Part shown: positions 1 to 8,012 of the stretch, one piece after another | How positions within the stretch are numbered: the first letter of the stretch is position 1 | How the letters are laid out: every line of letters starts with the position of its first letter | Assembly (NCBI GenBank): GCA_938046705.1 | Contig: CALIWP010000214.1 | Location: 1 to 15,346 of the forward strand | Direction: 5' to 3' | From: an uncultured Campylobacter sp. | GTDB taxonomy: Bacteria; Campylobacterota; Campylobacteria; Campylobacterales; Campylobacteraceae | Length of the DNA stretch: 15,346 nt | Notes under the pieces: model-generated | Told to the model about the DNA's origin: nothing | Database searches by the model: none | What the model saw: the letters and a program-made list of their open reading frames with translations, nothing else | Program-made: the position numbers and the translations under genes

Positions 1-94
1 CGCTACGAACGCTCTACTTGTGGGCGACGCAGCCGAAGTTTCAAATGTATTTCGCAAGCGCGTTATGCTAAGACAAGCCGTCGCAATGCCGTAA
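1..94. other. Upstream flank: possible 3' end of a gene, or a repeat-like intergenic segment
   Basis: One + strand frame is open from base 2 and stops with TAA at 92-94, only 3 bases before a strong terminator, so this could be the last 30 codons of an upstream gene. I do not recognise the peptide. A second + frame is also open, to 151-153, so the coding signal is ambiguous. Bases 70-80 (AAGACAAGCCG) match 9049-9059 and the reverse complement of 8665-8675 in the inverted-repeat region downstream, which favours a shared intergenic sequence instead. Either reading is weak. Confidence 0.3.
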
Positions 95-97
95 TAA

Positions 98-130
98 ATT
101 TAGGAGCGATTCCGCTCCTAAATCTCTTTT
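98..130 (+). terminator. Intrinsic terminator of the upstream unit
   Basis: A perfect 11-bp stem (98-108 pairs with 113-123) with a 4-base loop ATTC is followed at once by CTCTTTT. The T-rich side lies on the + strand and the other side is less T-rich, so it probably ends rightward transcription from a gene upstream of the window. It insulates the iron operon that follows. Confidence 0.8.
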
Positions 131-314
131 CTATAATTATCTCAAATTTCTAAAATCTAAGCATATTTCTATCCGCTAAAATCAAAATTTAAATAGACTT
201 GATAATCAAAAAAAGAGCTTGTTGATACTATGGGTACTTGATAGCCGTTTTTATTTTCGCTAAAGTTTTGAAATGGTAAAATGAGGAATTAAAACATATT
301 TTATTGGAGTTTTT
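131..314 (+). promoter_or_regulatory. Leader and promoter region of the iron-uptake operon
   Basis: This AT-rich stretch has no gene. The best -10 is TAAAAT at 277-282, preceded by TGG to give an extended -10 (TGN). A clear -35 is absent, which is usual for sigma-70 promoters in Campylobacter. Transcription would start near 289. A perfect TATAAT at 132-137 is a second, more distant candidate directly after the upstream terminator. The ribosome binding site for the first gene is GGAG at 306-309, 5 bases before its ATG. Promoter calls are by eye. Confidence 0.5.
199..209. promoter_or_regulatory. Candidate Fur operator (TTGATAATCAA)
   Basis: TTGATAATCAA is a perfect 5-1-5 palindrome and resembles half of the classical GATAATGATAATCATTATC Fur box. 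It lies about 80 bases upstream of the likely promoter at 277-282 and about 60 bases downstream of TATAAT at 132-137. In C. jejuni the P19 operon is iron-repressed through Fur, so an operator is expected here. The match is short and its position relative to either promoter is not ideal. Confidence 0.35.
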
Positions 315-2279
315 ATGAGTAAATTTTTGAAATTTATACTTGCTTTGTTTATCCCTTTTATGCTAAATGCGGCCGATACCGACTACGGTCCCGAGATACA
401 GAGCATAAAAGATTCGTTCGTAAGCATCATGCAGCAGTACAAGGACGGCAAGATCGACGAGGCAAAAACCGCCACGCAAAACGCGTATTTTGGGCATTTC
501 GAAAATATCGAAGCGGCGATCAGGGTAAATTTTACGAAAGAAAAAGCCTACTCGATGGAGTCTAAATTCGGCAAAATCCGTAAAGCTATCATCGCTAAAA
601 AACCGGCAGAAGAGATACAAGCGATAATGGACGAGCTAAACAAAGAGATGGATGAGGTTTTGCCCGTCATAAACACCGGTCACAAGCTAGTGGGCGAGTA
701 CTCAGACCCTAAAAACGCGGACGCCGCGCAGACAGCCAAGACTACCGAGGCTAGCCAAACTACGGCGCAACCCGCAAGTATCGCCGCTATAGAGCCGCAC
801 TGGCAAGTGGTTTATAACGACATAAAAACAGCCCTTAGCGCTGCGGGCGCGGCTTACGAAAAGGGCGATAAAGACGCAGCAAAACAGCAGATAAACAACA
901 AAGCCAAATTTGAGCTATATCGCAACACGAAGTTAGAAGAGGCTATCCGTAGATTTATAGACGGCGGTCAGGGTATCGACGGCGACATCCAAAAACGCAT
1001 GGGTTCGGCGATAATAGCGATAAACAACGATGTAGCCGCCGACGTACTAAAGTCAAATTTGGAAGAGCTTGATGCGCTGATATACGAAAACGTCGCCAAG
1101 CTACCTATGGACTCGGGCTCGCTAGCTACCAACGTAGTTTTGCCTGATAGCGCCGAGGATGACGCGGCTACTGATTTTGCGCCCGTCGTTGCCAACATAA
1201 AGGCAAAAATCGCCGATGCGATCAAACTTTACGCCGCAAAAGACGTAGATAAAGCTATGAGCGATGCGCAGGATATTTACTTCGACGAATTCGAAGGTAG
1301 CGGCATGGAAAATAAAGTAGGCGCGATAGACGTCGGTCTAAAAACTAAGATAGAAGGAAATTTCGGCGAAGTAGTCGCGCTGATGAAAGCGGGCGTGAGC
1401 GTCGAGAGACTCCAGCAAGCAGCCGATAATCTAGGCGCAAATTTAGACGCCGCGCTAGAAAAAACAAGCGGCAGCAGCTCGCCTTGGGCGCTATTTGTTT
1501 ACGCGCTTACGATCATACTTCGCGAGGGATTTGAGGCGCTCATCATCGTAGCGGCAGTCGTGGCGTATCTACTAAAAACCGGCAACGAAAAGCGCATGAG
1601 TATCGTTTACAGCTCGCTTGGCGTAGCGGTCGTGTTAAGCTTTGTTATGGCGTGGATTATGAATTTGATATTTGCGGGCGCTGCGGGTCAAAAAAGAGAG
1701 GTAATGGAGGGTGCGGTGATGCTTATCGCCGTGGGACTACTCTTTTACGTCGGTTTTTGGCTACTTTCAAATGCGGGTGCGAAAAAATGGAGCAAATATA
1801 TCCAAAGCCACGTCAGCGAGTCGATATCCGCGGGCTCTGCTAAGGCGCTTTGGTGGACGGTATTTTTAGCGGTATTTAGAGAAGGCGCGGAGACCGTGCT
1901 TTTCTATCAGGCGTTGATTTTTGACGCTAAAGATAGCGCGGGCTACTCGATGATCGCGCTGGGATTTGTGGTGGGTCTTATCGTCTTGCTTGTCACTTAC
2001 TACGTGTTTAAAATTTTTGCTATCAAAATCCCGATCAAGCCGTTTTTCTTGGTCACTTCGGCGATCATTTTTTATATGTCGATCGTGTTTGTGGGCAAAG
2101 GGCTTATGGAGTTCGTCGAGGGTAAAATTTTCGTTCCGACCAAGATCGAAGGCTTCCCGACTATCGAGTGGCTGGGCATTTATCCGTATTACGAGAGCTT
2201 AGTACCGCAGACTATCATGATAGCAGCGCTAATCATCGGCGTGATCATAATGAAAAAAAAGCAAGCCAAAGAGGCTTAA
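315..2279 (+). CDS. FTR1-family iron permease with large periplasmic N-terminal domain
   Basis: This inner-membrane iron permease should work with P19, encoded next. It resembles C. jejuni Cj1658 and FetM of uropathogenic E. coli. Residues 1-20 look like a cleavable signal peptide ending NAA. Residues 25-385 are hydrophilic, presumably periplasmic, and contain three divergent helical repeats (about 28-118, 163-257, 290-381), with a short Ala/Thr-rich linker near 135-158. The membrane part (about 390-648) has roughly seven hydrophobic segments. It carries both REXXE iron motifs of the FTR1 family, REGFE at 403-407 and REGAE at 522-526, and ends in a Lys-rich cytoplasmic tail. The chosen ATG has GGAG 5 bases upstream and gives the signal peptide directly. 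It is the first gene of the operon. Family assignment is firm; transport of ferric or ferrous iron specifically is inferred. Confidence 0.93.
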   Translation: MSKFLKFILALFIPFMLNAADTDYGPEIQSIKDSFVSIMQQYKDGKIDEAKTATQNAYFGHFENIEAAIRVNFTKEKAYSMESKFGKIRKAIIAKKPAEEIQAIMDELNKEMDEVLPVINTGHKLVGEYSDPKNADAAQTAKTTEASQTTAQPASIAAIEPHWQVVYNDIKTALSAAGAAYEKGDKDAAKQQINNKAKFELYRNTKLEEAIRRFIDGGQGIDGDIQKRMGSAIIAINNDVAADVLKSNLEELDALIYENVAKLPMDSGSLATNVVLPDSAEDDAATDFAPVVANIKAKIADAIKLYAAKDVDKAMSDAQDIYFDEFEGSGMENKVGAIDVGLKTKIEGNFGEVVALMKAGVSVERLQQAADNLGANLDAALEKTSGSSSPWALFVYALTIILREGFEALIIVAAVVAYLLKTGNEKRMSIVYSSLGVAVVLSFVMAWIMNLIFAGAAGQKREVMEGAVMLIAVGLLFYVGFWLLSNAGAKKWSKYIQSHVSESISAGSAKALWWTVFLAVFREGAETVLFYQALIFDAKDSAGYSMIALGFVVGLIVLLVTYYVFKIFAIKIPIKPFFLVTSAIIFYMSIVFVGKGLMEFVEGKIFVPTKIEGFPTIEWLGIYPYYESLVPQTIMIAALIIGVIIMKKKQAKEA

Positions 2280-2292
2280 ATTTGACGTTTCT

Positions 2293-2317
2293 AGCTTTCG
2301 CGGGTTGCCGCGAAGCT
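2293..2317 (+). other. Intergenic hairpin between the FTR1 gene and p19
   Basis: AGCTTTCGCGG (2293-2303) pairs with CCGCGAAGCT (2308-2317) around loop GTTG, with one bulged T. No T-tract follows, so it is not a typical terminator. It could protect or mark a processing site on the mRNA ahead of p19, whose strong ribosome site AAAGGAGA lies at 2342-2349. Confidence 0.5.
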
Positions 2318-2353
2318 TAAAATAAATTTACAAATCAATTTAAAGGAGAGAAC

Positions 2354-2875
2354 ATGAACAAATTTGTTAAAACAGCTTTGGCATTCAGCCTTGCTGCTTC
2401 AGTAGCCTTAGCAGGCGAGTTTCCTATCGGCGATCCGGTAGAAATCAACGGTATGGAGATAGCTGCCGTTTATCTAGAGCCGATCGACATGGAGCCAAAA
2501 GGCATCGACCTAGCTCCTAGTAAAGCAGACATCCACCTAGAGGCCGACATCCACGCTATCGAGGGAAATAAAAACGGTTTTGCAGCCGGCGAGTGGATCC
2601 CTTATCTAAAAGTTAATTACGAGCTAAAAAACCTAGATAACGGCAAAGTTAAAAAAGGTACGTTTATGCCTATGGTCGCTCAAGACGGCCCTCACTACGG
2701 TGCTAACCTAAAAATGGATACGGGCGTTGGCAACTACGAGCTAAAATTTCACATAGAAAATCCTGAAAAACAAGGCTTCGGTCGTCACGCAGACAAAGAA
2801 ACGGGCGTAGGTAAATGGTTCGAGCCGTTTACCACGACCTATAAATTCCAATACACCGGAGCGCCTGCTAAATAA
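2354..2875 (+). CDS. p19: P19 periplasmic iron/copper-binding protein
   Basis: A 173-residue protein of the P19/Tpd family, matching in length and sequence pattern C. jejuni P19 (Cj1659) and E. coli FetP. Residues 1-20 are a signal peptide with an ALA|GEF cleavage site, so it acts in the periplasm. Likely metal ligands cluster as in the family: H61, E63, D65, H67, the M105-M107 pair in MPMVAQDGPH with D111 and H114, and H133. In known members the dimer binds copper and iron and is needed for growth under iron limitation. It would hand iron to the FTR1 permease upstream. The start has an excellent AAAGGAGA site 4 bases before the ATG. The hairpin just after the stop may allow higher expression than the downstream genes. 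Confidence 0.95.
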   Translation: MNKFVKTALAFSLAASVALAGEFPIGDPVEINGMEIAAVYLEPIDMEPKGIDLAPSKADIHLEADIHAIEGNKNGFAAGEWIPYLKVNYELKNLDNGKVKKGTFMPMVAQDGPHYGANLKMDTGVGNYELKFHIENPEKQGFGRHADKETGVGKWFEPFTTTYKFQYTGAPAK

Positions 2876-2882
2876 TTCGGGC

Positions 2883-2912
2883 TTAGAGCGGCTAAGTCCG
2901 CTCTAAATTTTA
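2883..2912 (+). terminator. Terminator or attenuator after p19
   Basis: TTAGAGCGG (2883-2891) and CCGCTCTAA (2898-2906) form a perfect 9-bp stem with a 6-base loop, followed by ATTTTATT. It begins 7 bases after the p19 stop and sits between p19 and the DUF2318 gene. The same transport system continues downstream and no clear promoter is visible in the short remaining gap, so partial termination that sets a high FTR1/P19 to low ABC ratio is the likely role. Confidence 0.7.
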
Positions 2913-2940
2913 TTCAAATTCTCAAATTACAGGGCTGATC

Positions 2941-4308
2941 ATGTCTATATATTTCGTCCAAGTTATCTCATCGTTACTGGGATTTGTCCTTTTTGCAGCG
3001 TTAAACAACGACAAAAAGAGCCTAAAAGCGCTGTTTCTACCCTCGGTTTTGGGTATCGCAGCAGGCATAGTCGTTTTTAAGATCGCTAGACTCACGCTTC
3101 ACGACGCGGGCGTTAAAATGGTATTTGACGCGGCTACTTTGGTATTTTTGCTAGTTAGCGCGCTTTGGATTTTTATCAAATTTAACCCTGCAAAGATGAT
3201 AACGTTTTTCGCCTTGGGTGCGGGCTACGGCCTAACTTACGCTCATGCTGGCGCGAATTTTCCGGTATTTGCCGGCGAGCTACTCGATACGCAGTCTATC
3301 ATCAGCCTATTTTTGATGATATTTGCGTTTTTGCTCTTGCTGATTTTGTTTTTCGTCGTTTCAAATTTAAAAGAGTGCCTATGCAAGCACGTTTTATGGA
3401 CGTTTTCGATTCTTTCGCTTGCAGTTTTGATAGTGCAGGCTCTTTCAAACACGGGGCTTGAGTTTATGCGGGCGGGCATGATGCCTACATATCCGTGGGC
3501 GCTCTCGCTCGTGGCCAAGGGCATTTACTACACGACCTTTTCGCAGTACTTTTTTATCTTTTTAGTTTTGGTTTTGGCGGTTATAAATTTCAAAAAACGC
3601 CCGGCTCCGCTCGTAAAATCAGTCGTGGGCTCGAACAAATTTAGATTTAACAACGCGGCTAGAAATTTCATGGCGGCAAATTCAAAAAGCAGTGCGGCTA
3701 TCGTCGTTACGGCTCTGATTTTCGGGCTTTACTACGATCTACACGCGTCTAAACCGCCTGAGATCTCAGATCCTATCATCGTAGAACCCGTAAACAACGA
3801 GTTTAAATTTGACGTCGAAAAACTCGCCGATAACGAACTTCATCGCTACGCCTATATAAACGACGAAGGCAGGGAGATAAGGTTTTTTCTTTTAAACCGC
3901 TTTTCAGACCGCGCTTCGCCGATCATCGTCTTTGACGCGTGCGCGATATGCGGCGATATGGGCTACGTCAAAAAGGGCGGCGATCTCATCTGCATCTCGT
4001 GCAATGTACGCATCTTCTTGCCGTCAGTCGGCAAAGAGGGCGGCTGCAACCCGATACCTATGCCTTTTGAATTTGACGGCAAATTCGTAACCGTAACGCT
4101 CGATACCATCCAAAGCGGTGCGAACTACTTCTCAAAAGTTATCGAAAAGATGGTGCTAGATCCGGTAAGCCGCAAAAAAGTAAGCAACATCGGCTCGAAA
4201 TCTTATTTATACTACAATAGGACGTATTTCTTTGAAAACGAAAAAACTCAGGCGGAATTTGAAGCCAACCCTGAAAAATACGTCGATATAAACGGGACTT
4301 TAAAATGA
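2941..4308 (+). CDS. DUF2318 multi-TM protein with CxxC motifs and a degenerate YHS-like tail
   Basis: A 455-residue membrane protein resembling C. jejuni Cj1660. Residues 1-220 hold about six hydrophobic segments, and another TM lies near 252-268. The rest is a soluble domain, probably periplasmic, with CAIC (334-337), CISC (351-354) and C369 in GGCNP, the DUF2318 pattern for binding a metal or Fe-S centre or for redox chemistry. Residues about 403-447 (from MVLDPVS to NPEKYV) read like a YHS metal-binding domain, but the usual Cys positions are replaced, for example DPVS instead of DPVC. Its role in this operon, perhaps electron transfer or iron reduction, is inferred. The start has a weak AGGG site. 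The stop codon overlaps the next start as ATGA. Confidence 0.85.
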   Translation: MSIYFVQVISSLLGFVLFAALNNDKKSLKALFLPSVLGIAAGIVVFKIARLTLHDAGVKMVFDAATLVFLLVSALWIFIKFNPAKMITFFALGAGYGLTYAHAGANFPVFAGELLDTQSIISLFLMIFAFLLLLILFFVVSNLKECLCKHVLWTFSILSLAVLIVQALSNTGLEFMRAGMMPTYPWALSLVAKGIYYTTFSQYFFIFLVLVLAVINFKKRPAPLVKSVVGSNKFRFNNAARNFMAANSKSSAAIVVTALIFGLYYDLHASKPPEISDPIIVEPVNNEFKFDVEKLADNELHRYAYINDEGREIRFFLLNRFSDRASPIIVFDACAICGDMGYVKKGGDLICISCNVRIFLPSVGKEGGCNPIPMPFEFDGKFVTVTLDTIQSGANYFSKVIEKMVLDPVSRKKVSNIGSKSYLYYNRTYFFENEKTQAEFEANPEKYVDINGTLK

Positions 4309-5585
4309 AAAATATGCAACTAAGGCTCATAAAAAGCTCGATCACCGGCTCGAAGGTGCAAAAAGGAATGGCCTTTATCACCATACTTTTGGCGACGGTT
4401 TTGATCGCTTGTATGCTAAATATCACGCTAAAAATCGGCGATCAGATCGCTAGCGAGCTGCGCGGCTACGGCTCAAACATCGTCGTCTTGCCAAAGGGCG
4501 AAGCGCTAGCTATCGAGATCGAGGGTAAAAATTTCACTCCGCTAAAATCGCAAAACTACCTAAAAGAAGAGGATTTGCATAAGGTAAAGGAAATTTTTTG
4601 GCGAAACAACATCGTGGCGTTTGCGCCGTTTTTAAACGGCGAGGTAAAGGATGCTAGCGGCGAAAAATACCAAATCACGGGCACTTGGTTTGATAAATTT
4701 GCAAACGTGGCCGACGAGCCTGAGTTTAAAACGGGCGTGAAAACGCTATTTGGCTTTTGGGCGGTTGAGGGCAAATGGATAGAGGACGACGATACGCAAA
4801 ACGTGCTCGTAGGCGAAAATTTAGCCGCGAAGCGAAATTTGAGCGTCGGCGGCGAGCTAAATTTAAACGGTCGTAGCGTAAAAATCGCGGGCGTGCTAAA
4901 AGGAGCCGGCGAAGAAAGCTATAAAATCGTAACCTCGCTAAAGCTAGCCCAAGAGCTTCTAAATAAGCCCGGGCAGTACTCAAAAGCCGAGGTTTCAGCG
5001 ATGACGATCCCCGAAAACGACCTCTCCGTCAAGGCCAGGCGAAATTTAGACAACCTAGATAGCGCCGAATACGATATGTGGTACTGCTCGGCCTACGTTA
5101 GCTCCATAGCCTATCAGATCGAGGAGAACTACGCGGGCGTAGCGGCCAAGGCGATGATGCAGGTAAGCGACGCCGAGAGTAACATCGTGAAAAAAATCCA
5201 AAGCCTAATGGGTATCGTTAGCATCATCGCGCTTGCGGTCTCCTCTATCGGCATTACATCGCTGATGACTAGCGAAATTTACAGACGTAAAAAAGAGATC
5301 GGCCTGCTAAAAGCCATAGGCGCTAGCAACTTTGAAATTTACGCCCTTTTTGCGAGCGAAAGCCTAGTCGTGGCGTTTTTTGCGGGCATTTTGGGAGCGT
5401 TTTTGGGCTATGCGTTAAGCTACATAATCGCTTACAGTATCTTTGGCTACGGCATCGGCATCGCGTGGATCGTGCTTCCGCTTAGTATCGCTTTTGCGCT
5501 TCTTATCTCGATCGCGGGCTCGCTCGTGCCGATGAGAAGCGTAGTTAAACTCTTGCCTGCGGAGGTGCTATATGATCGCAAATAA
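4305..5585 (+). CDS. ABC transporter permease, FtsX/MacB type (first of pair)
   Basis: A 426-residue inner-membrane permease like C. jejuni Cj1661. One N-terminal TM (about 22-41) is followed by a large periplasmic domain (about 45-295) of the MacB-PCD kind, then three TMs (about 301-323, 347-375, 386-406). The cytoplasmic loop RRKKEIGLLKAIGAS (327-341) is the typical FtsX-family ATPase-coupling segment. Such permeases usually power periplasmic machines rather than form solute channels, so it may drive release or handling of iron bound by P19 and its partners. Its ATG overlaps the preceding stop by 4 bases (ATGA). A second ATG at 4314 is possible and would remove 3 residues. The next permease overlaps its 3' end by 14 bases. 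Confidence 0.9.
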   Translation: MKNMQLRLIKSSITGSKVQKGMAFITILLATVLIACMLNITLKIGDQIASELRGYGSNIVVLPKGEALAIEIEGKNFTPLKSQNYLKEEDLHKVKEIFWRNNIVAFAPFLNGEVKDASGEKYQITGTWFDKFANVADEPEFKTGVKTLFGFWAVEGKWIEDDDTQNVLVGENLAAKRNLSVGGELNLNGRSVKIAGVLKGAGEESYKIVTSLKLAQELLNKPGQYSKAEVSAMTIPENDLSVKARRNLDNLDSAEYDMWYCSAYVSSIAYQIEENYAGVAAKAMMQVSDAESNIVKKIQSLMGIVSIIALAVSSIGITSLMTSEIYRRKKEIGLLKAIGASNFEIYALFASESLVVAFFAGILGAFLGYALSYIIAYSIFGYGIGIAWIVLPLSIAFALLISIAGSLVPMRSVVKLLPAEVLYDRK

Positions 5586-6711
5586 GGGCTTTTTTTATAA
5601 CGTCATCTTTAAAAGCCTGCGCTTTGGCGCGGCTAGAGTGGGCGTCATCATCGTCTCTATCTTGCTTGGCGCGTGCGTGACGGCGGCATTTGTAAACGTA
5701 TATCTTGATATCGACTCAAAAGTAACGAAGGAGCTAAAAAGCTACGGCGCAAACGTGGTTTTCGCTCCCGCAGACCCGGTTAGCGACGCGGTAAACGAGG
5801 CTAAATTTAACGAAAAGATCGCCAAAATCCCAAGCGACAAGCTAATCGGACAGAGCGGATACCTTTTCACGCAGGTAAACATAGGCCCAACGACTGCGAT
5901 CGCTATGGGCGTCAAATTTAGCGATCTAACGCGGGTTAAGCCGTTTTTAGAGGTCAAAGAGGGGCAAGGCATAACGCTTGATTTTGACGAGAGAAACGCG
6001 CTAATCGGCACCGATCTAGCCAAACAAAGCGGCTTTAAGGTCGGCGACACGATCGAAGTAAGGCAAATCGGCGCGAACGCGGGCGAAAAGGTAAAGATCC
6101 GCGGCATCGTGCAAGACGGCGACAAAGAGGACTCGCTACTCATCATCTCGCTGCCTCTAGCGCAAAAGATAGCAAACGAGCCAAATACGCTAAACTACGC
6201 CGAGGCCGTAGTGACGGGCAAATTTGACTACATCAGCGAGCTTGGCAAGAGCCTTAGCGACGAGCAAATTTCGGTTAAACCCGTGGCTAAAATTTCAAAA
6301 TCAGAGGGTCTGATTTTGGATAAGATTAAGCTTTTGATGGCGCTTGTTAGCTTTGTCATTTTGCTCATCACTTCTATGTGCGTAAACACGACGCTAAGCG
6401 CGATTTTGTTCTCGCGCTCAAAGGAGATCGCGCTGCTTAGAGCGCTTGGAGCTAGCAAGAAAAACGTGTTAAATTTATTTGGCGTCGAGACCTTCGTCAC
6501 GGCATTTGCGGCGGCTTTGGCGGGCGCTATTTTAGGCTACGGCTTAGCGCAAATTTTAGGCTACGCGATTTTTGATTCGAGCATAGATTTTAGATTTATG
6601 AGTATACCGATAGCGATGGTTATCTCGCTCGTTTTTGCGGGCGTGGCCTCGATCTATCCGATCAAACGGGCGCTGGAAAACAAGATGGCCGATATTTTAA
6701 GAGGAGAATGA
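5572..6711 (+). CDS. ABC transporter permease, FtsX/MacB type (second of pair)
   Basis: A 379-residue permease like C. jejuni Cj1662, clearly homologous to the preceding one. It has an N-terminal TM (about 23-44), a periplasmic domain (about 48-250), and three C-terminal TMs (about 253-275, 305-334, 342-362). The coupling loop is SRSKEIALLRALGAS (281-295). The two permeases share the element KELKSYGANVVFAP / SELRGYGSNIVVLP just after TM1, consistent with duplication and formation of a heterodimer. Its start lies inside the previous gene, with GGAGG at 5561-5565, so the two are probably translationally coupled. The stop is 1 base before the ATPase start. Confidence 0.9.
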   Translation: MIANKGFFYNVIFKSLRFGAARVGVIIVSILLGACVTAAFVNVYLDIDSKVTKELKSYGANVVFAPADPVSDAVNEAKFNEKIAKIPSDKLIGQSGYLFTQVNIGPTTAIAMGVKFSDLTRVKPFLEVKEGQGITLDFDERNALIGTDLAKQSGFKVGDTIEVRQIGANAGEKVKIRGIVQDGDKEDSLLIISLPLAQKIANEPNTLNYAEAVVTGKFDYISELGKSLSDEQISVKPVAKISKSEGLILDKIKLLMALVSFVILLITSMCVNTTLSAILFSRSKEIALLRALGASKKNVLNLFGVETFVTAFAAALAGAILGYGLAQILGYAIFDSSIDFRFMSIPIAMVISLVFAGVASIYPIKRALENKMADILRGE

Positions 6712-6712
6712 T

Positions 6713-7450
6713 ATGCAATACGCGATAAGATTAAACGGGATAGAAAAAAGATTTGGCGAAGTAAGGGCGCTGGAGGGCATCACATTTGACGTAAACGCCG
6801 GCGAGTGGGTTAGCATAATGGGCCCAAGCGGTAGCGGTAAAAGTACGCTGGTAAATATCCTCTCGCTGATGGACGAGCCAACCGCAGGCACGTACATGCT
6901 AGGCGGGGACGACGCTAGTAGGCTTAGCGACGAGGAGACGCTCAAATTTCGCCGCGAAAAGATCGGGCTGATATTTCAGCAGTTTCACCTCATCCCCTAC
7001 CTAAACTGCGTCGAAAACGTGATGATAGCGCAGTACTATCACAGCAGCGTGGACGAAGAGGACGCTAAAAAGGCGCTCGAGCGAGTGGGGCTTGGACACA
7101 GGCTAGATCACCGTCCGAGCCAGCTTAGCGGCGGCGAGCAGCAGCGTCTGTGTATCGCGCGCGCCCTGATCAACGATCCTGATATCTTGATAGCCGACGA
7201 GCCGACGGGCAACCTAGATGAAGCAAACGAGCGCGTAGTTTTGGAGCTGTTTCAAAAGCTGCGAAGCGAGGGCAAAACGATCCTGCTCATCACGCACAAC
7301 CCGGATCTTGGGCAGTTTGGCGATAAGATCGTCTATCTAAGGCACGGCAAGATGGAAAATATTCACTACGTGAGCGACGGCGAGCGCGCGGAGGCATGCG
7401 AGAGGCTAGCGAGCGAGCCAAAGGGTCAAACCGCCTTTGCGACGGTTTAA
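6713..7450 (+). CDS. ABC transporter ATPase (MacB/LolD-like)
   Basis: A 245-residue ATPase like C. jejuni Cj1663, energising the two permeases encoded just upstream. All key motifs are intact: Walker A GPSGSGKS (37-44), Q-loop around Q89-Q90, signature LSGGEQQR (138-145), Walker B ILIADEP (158-164) with catalytic E163, D-loop NLD (167-169), and H-loop H195. Residues after about 215 form a short tail typical of small lipoprotein/MacB-type ATPases. The ribosome site GAGGAGA lies in the last codons of the upstream gene and the spacing is 1 base, so coupling is likely. Function as the motor of the iron-linked ABC complex is inferred from context. Confidence 0.95.
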   Translation: MQYAIRLNGIEKRFGEVRALEGITFDVNAGEWVSIMGPSGSGKSTLVNILSLMDEPTAGTYMLGGDDASRLSDEETLKFRREKIGLIFQQFHLIPYLNCVENVMIAQYYHSSVDEEDAKKALERVGLGHRLDHRPSQLSGGEQQRLCIARALINDPDILIADEPTGNLDEANERVVLELFQKLRSEGKTILLITHNPDLGQFGDKIVYLRHGKMENIHYVSDGERAEACERLASEPKGQTAFATV

Positions 7451-7463
7451 ATTTGGGAAAATT

Positions 7464-7961
7464 ATGATAAAAAAATATATATTTTTAGTTTTTGCGGCGG
7501 TGATGATCGCGGGCTGTGGAAATAGCGGCTTTGACAAACACCACATCAGCCTAAACTCGCCAAAGGGCGTAGATACGCACTATTTTCCCGAAGGTAGACG
7601 GCTAAAGATCGACGGCAAGCCATATATGCTATTTTTCTTCGGCACCTCGTGCGGCGCCTGCGTAGCGCAAGCCCCGATCGTAAATGAAATTTACTCCGAG
7701 CTTAAGGACAAATTCGGCGTTTACGGGATATTTGGACCCAGCCTTGGATTTGACAAAGATATCGACATGGTTAGGCAGCACCATATCGGCTACGACGTGA
7801 TTAGCGATAAGGTTTCGGTTGATTATTTTAGCAAGGCCGTAGGCGGCGTGATGGGCGTGCCCGCGATCTTCGTCTTTGACGGCGAGGGCAATCTCAAAAA
7901 GCGCTTCATTGGACTCACGCCAAAAGCAACTCTTGAAAACGAGATCAAGCTGGTGTTATAA
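7464..7961 (+). CDS. Thioredoxin-like (TlpA-type) lipoprotein
   Basis: I use the ATG at 7464 (165 residues). It gives a proper lipoprotein signal with charged start MIKK, a hydrophobic core and lipobox IAGC with lipidated C18. An upstream start at 7437 would overlap the ATPase gene and spoil the signal. The rest is a thioredoxin fold facing the periplasm: the active site is CGAC (C63, C66) after FFGTS, and GVPAIFVF carries the likely cis-proline. It matches the position and type of C. jejuni Cj1664. The probable role is thiol-disulfide control of the Cys-rich DUF2318 protein or of reductive iron handling. C. jejuni has two adjacent thioredoxin-like genes in this system; only one is seen here. 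Confidence 0.88.
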   Translation: MIKKYIFLVFAAVMIAGCGNSGFDKHHISLNSPKGVDTHYFPEGRRLKIDGKPYMLFFFGTSCGACVAQAPIVNEIYSELKDKFGVYGIFGPSLGFDKDIDMVRQHHIGYDVISDKVSVDYFSKAVGGVMGVPAIFVFDGEGNLKKRFIGLTPKATLENEIKLVL

Positions 7962-7988
7962 ATTTACTCAAACGTAAAGATTTAGTAG

Positions 7989-7994
7989 TAAAAT
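7989..7994 (+). promoter_or_regulatory. Candidate -10 (TAAAAT) for the lipoprotein gene
   Basis: TAAAAT sits in an AT-rich stretch 28 bases after the thioredoxin-like gene and 77 bases before the next ATG. No -35 is evident. It would give a leader that contains the hairpin at 8013-8053. Confidence 0.35.
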
Positions 7995-8012
7995 ACGCTT
8001 AAATTTGATCCT

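Noticed and set aside
5742..6146. 134-codon minus-strand open frame
   Set aside because: It lies wholly inside the second permease gene, is dominated by Ser/Leu/Pro from antisense codon structure, and has no ribosome site. Other minus-strand frames within genes were rejected likewise.
7437..7463. Longer N-terminus for the thioredoxin-like lipoprotein
   Set aside because: It would overlap the ATPase gene and put nine extra residues before the lipoprotein signal. ATG at 7464 gives a standard signal and lipobox.
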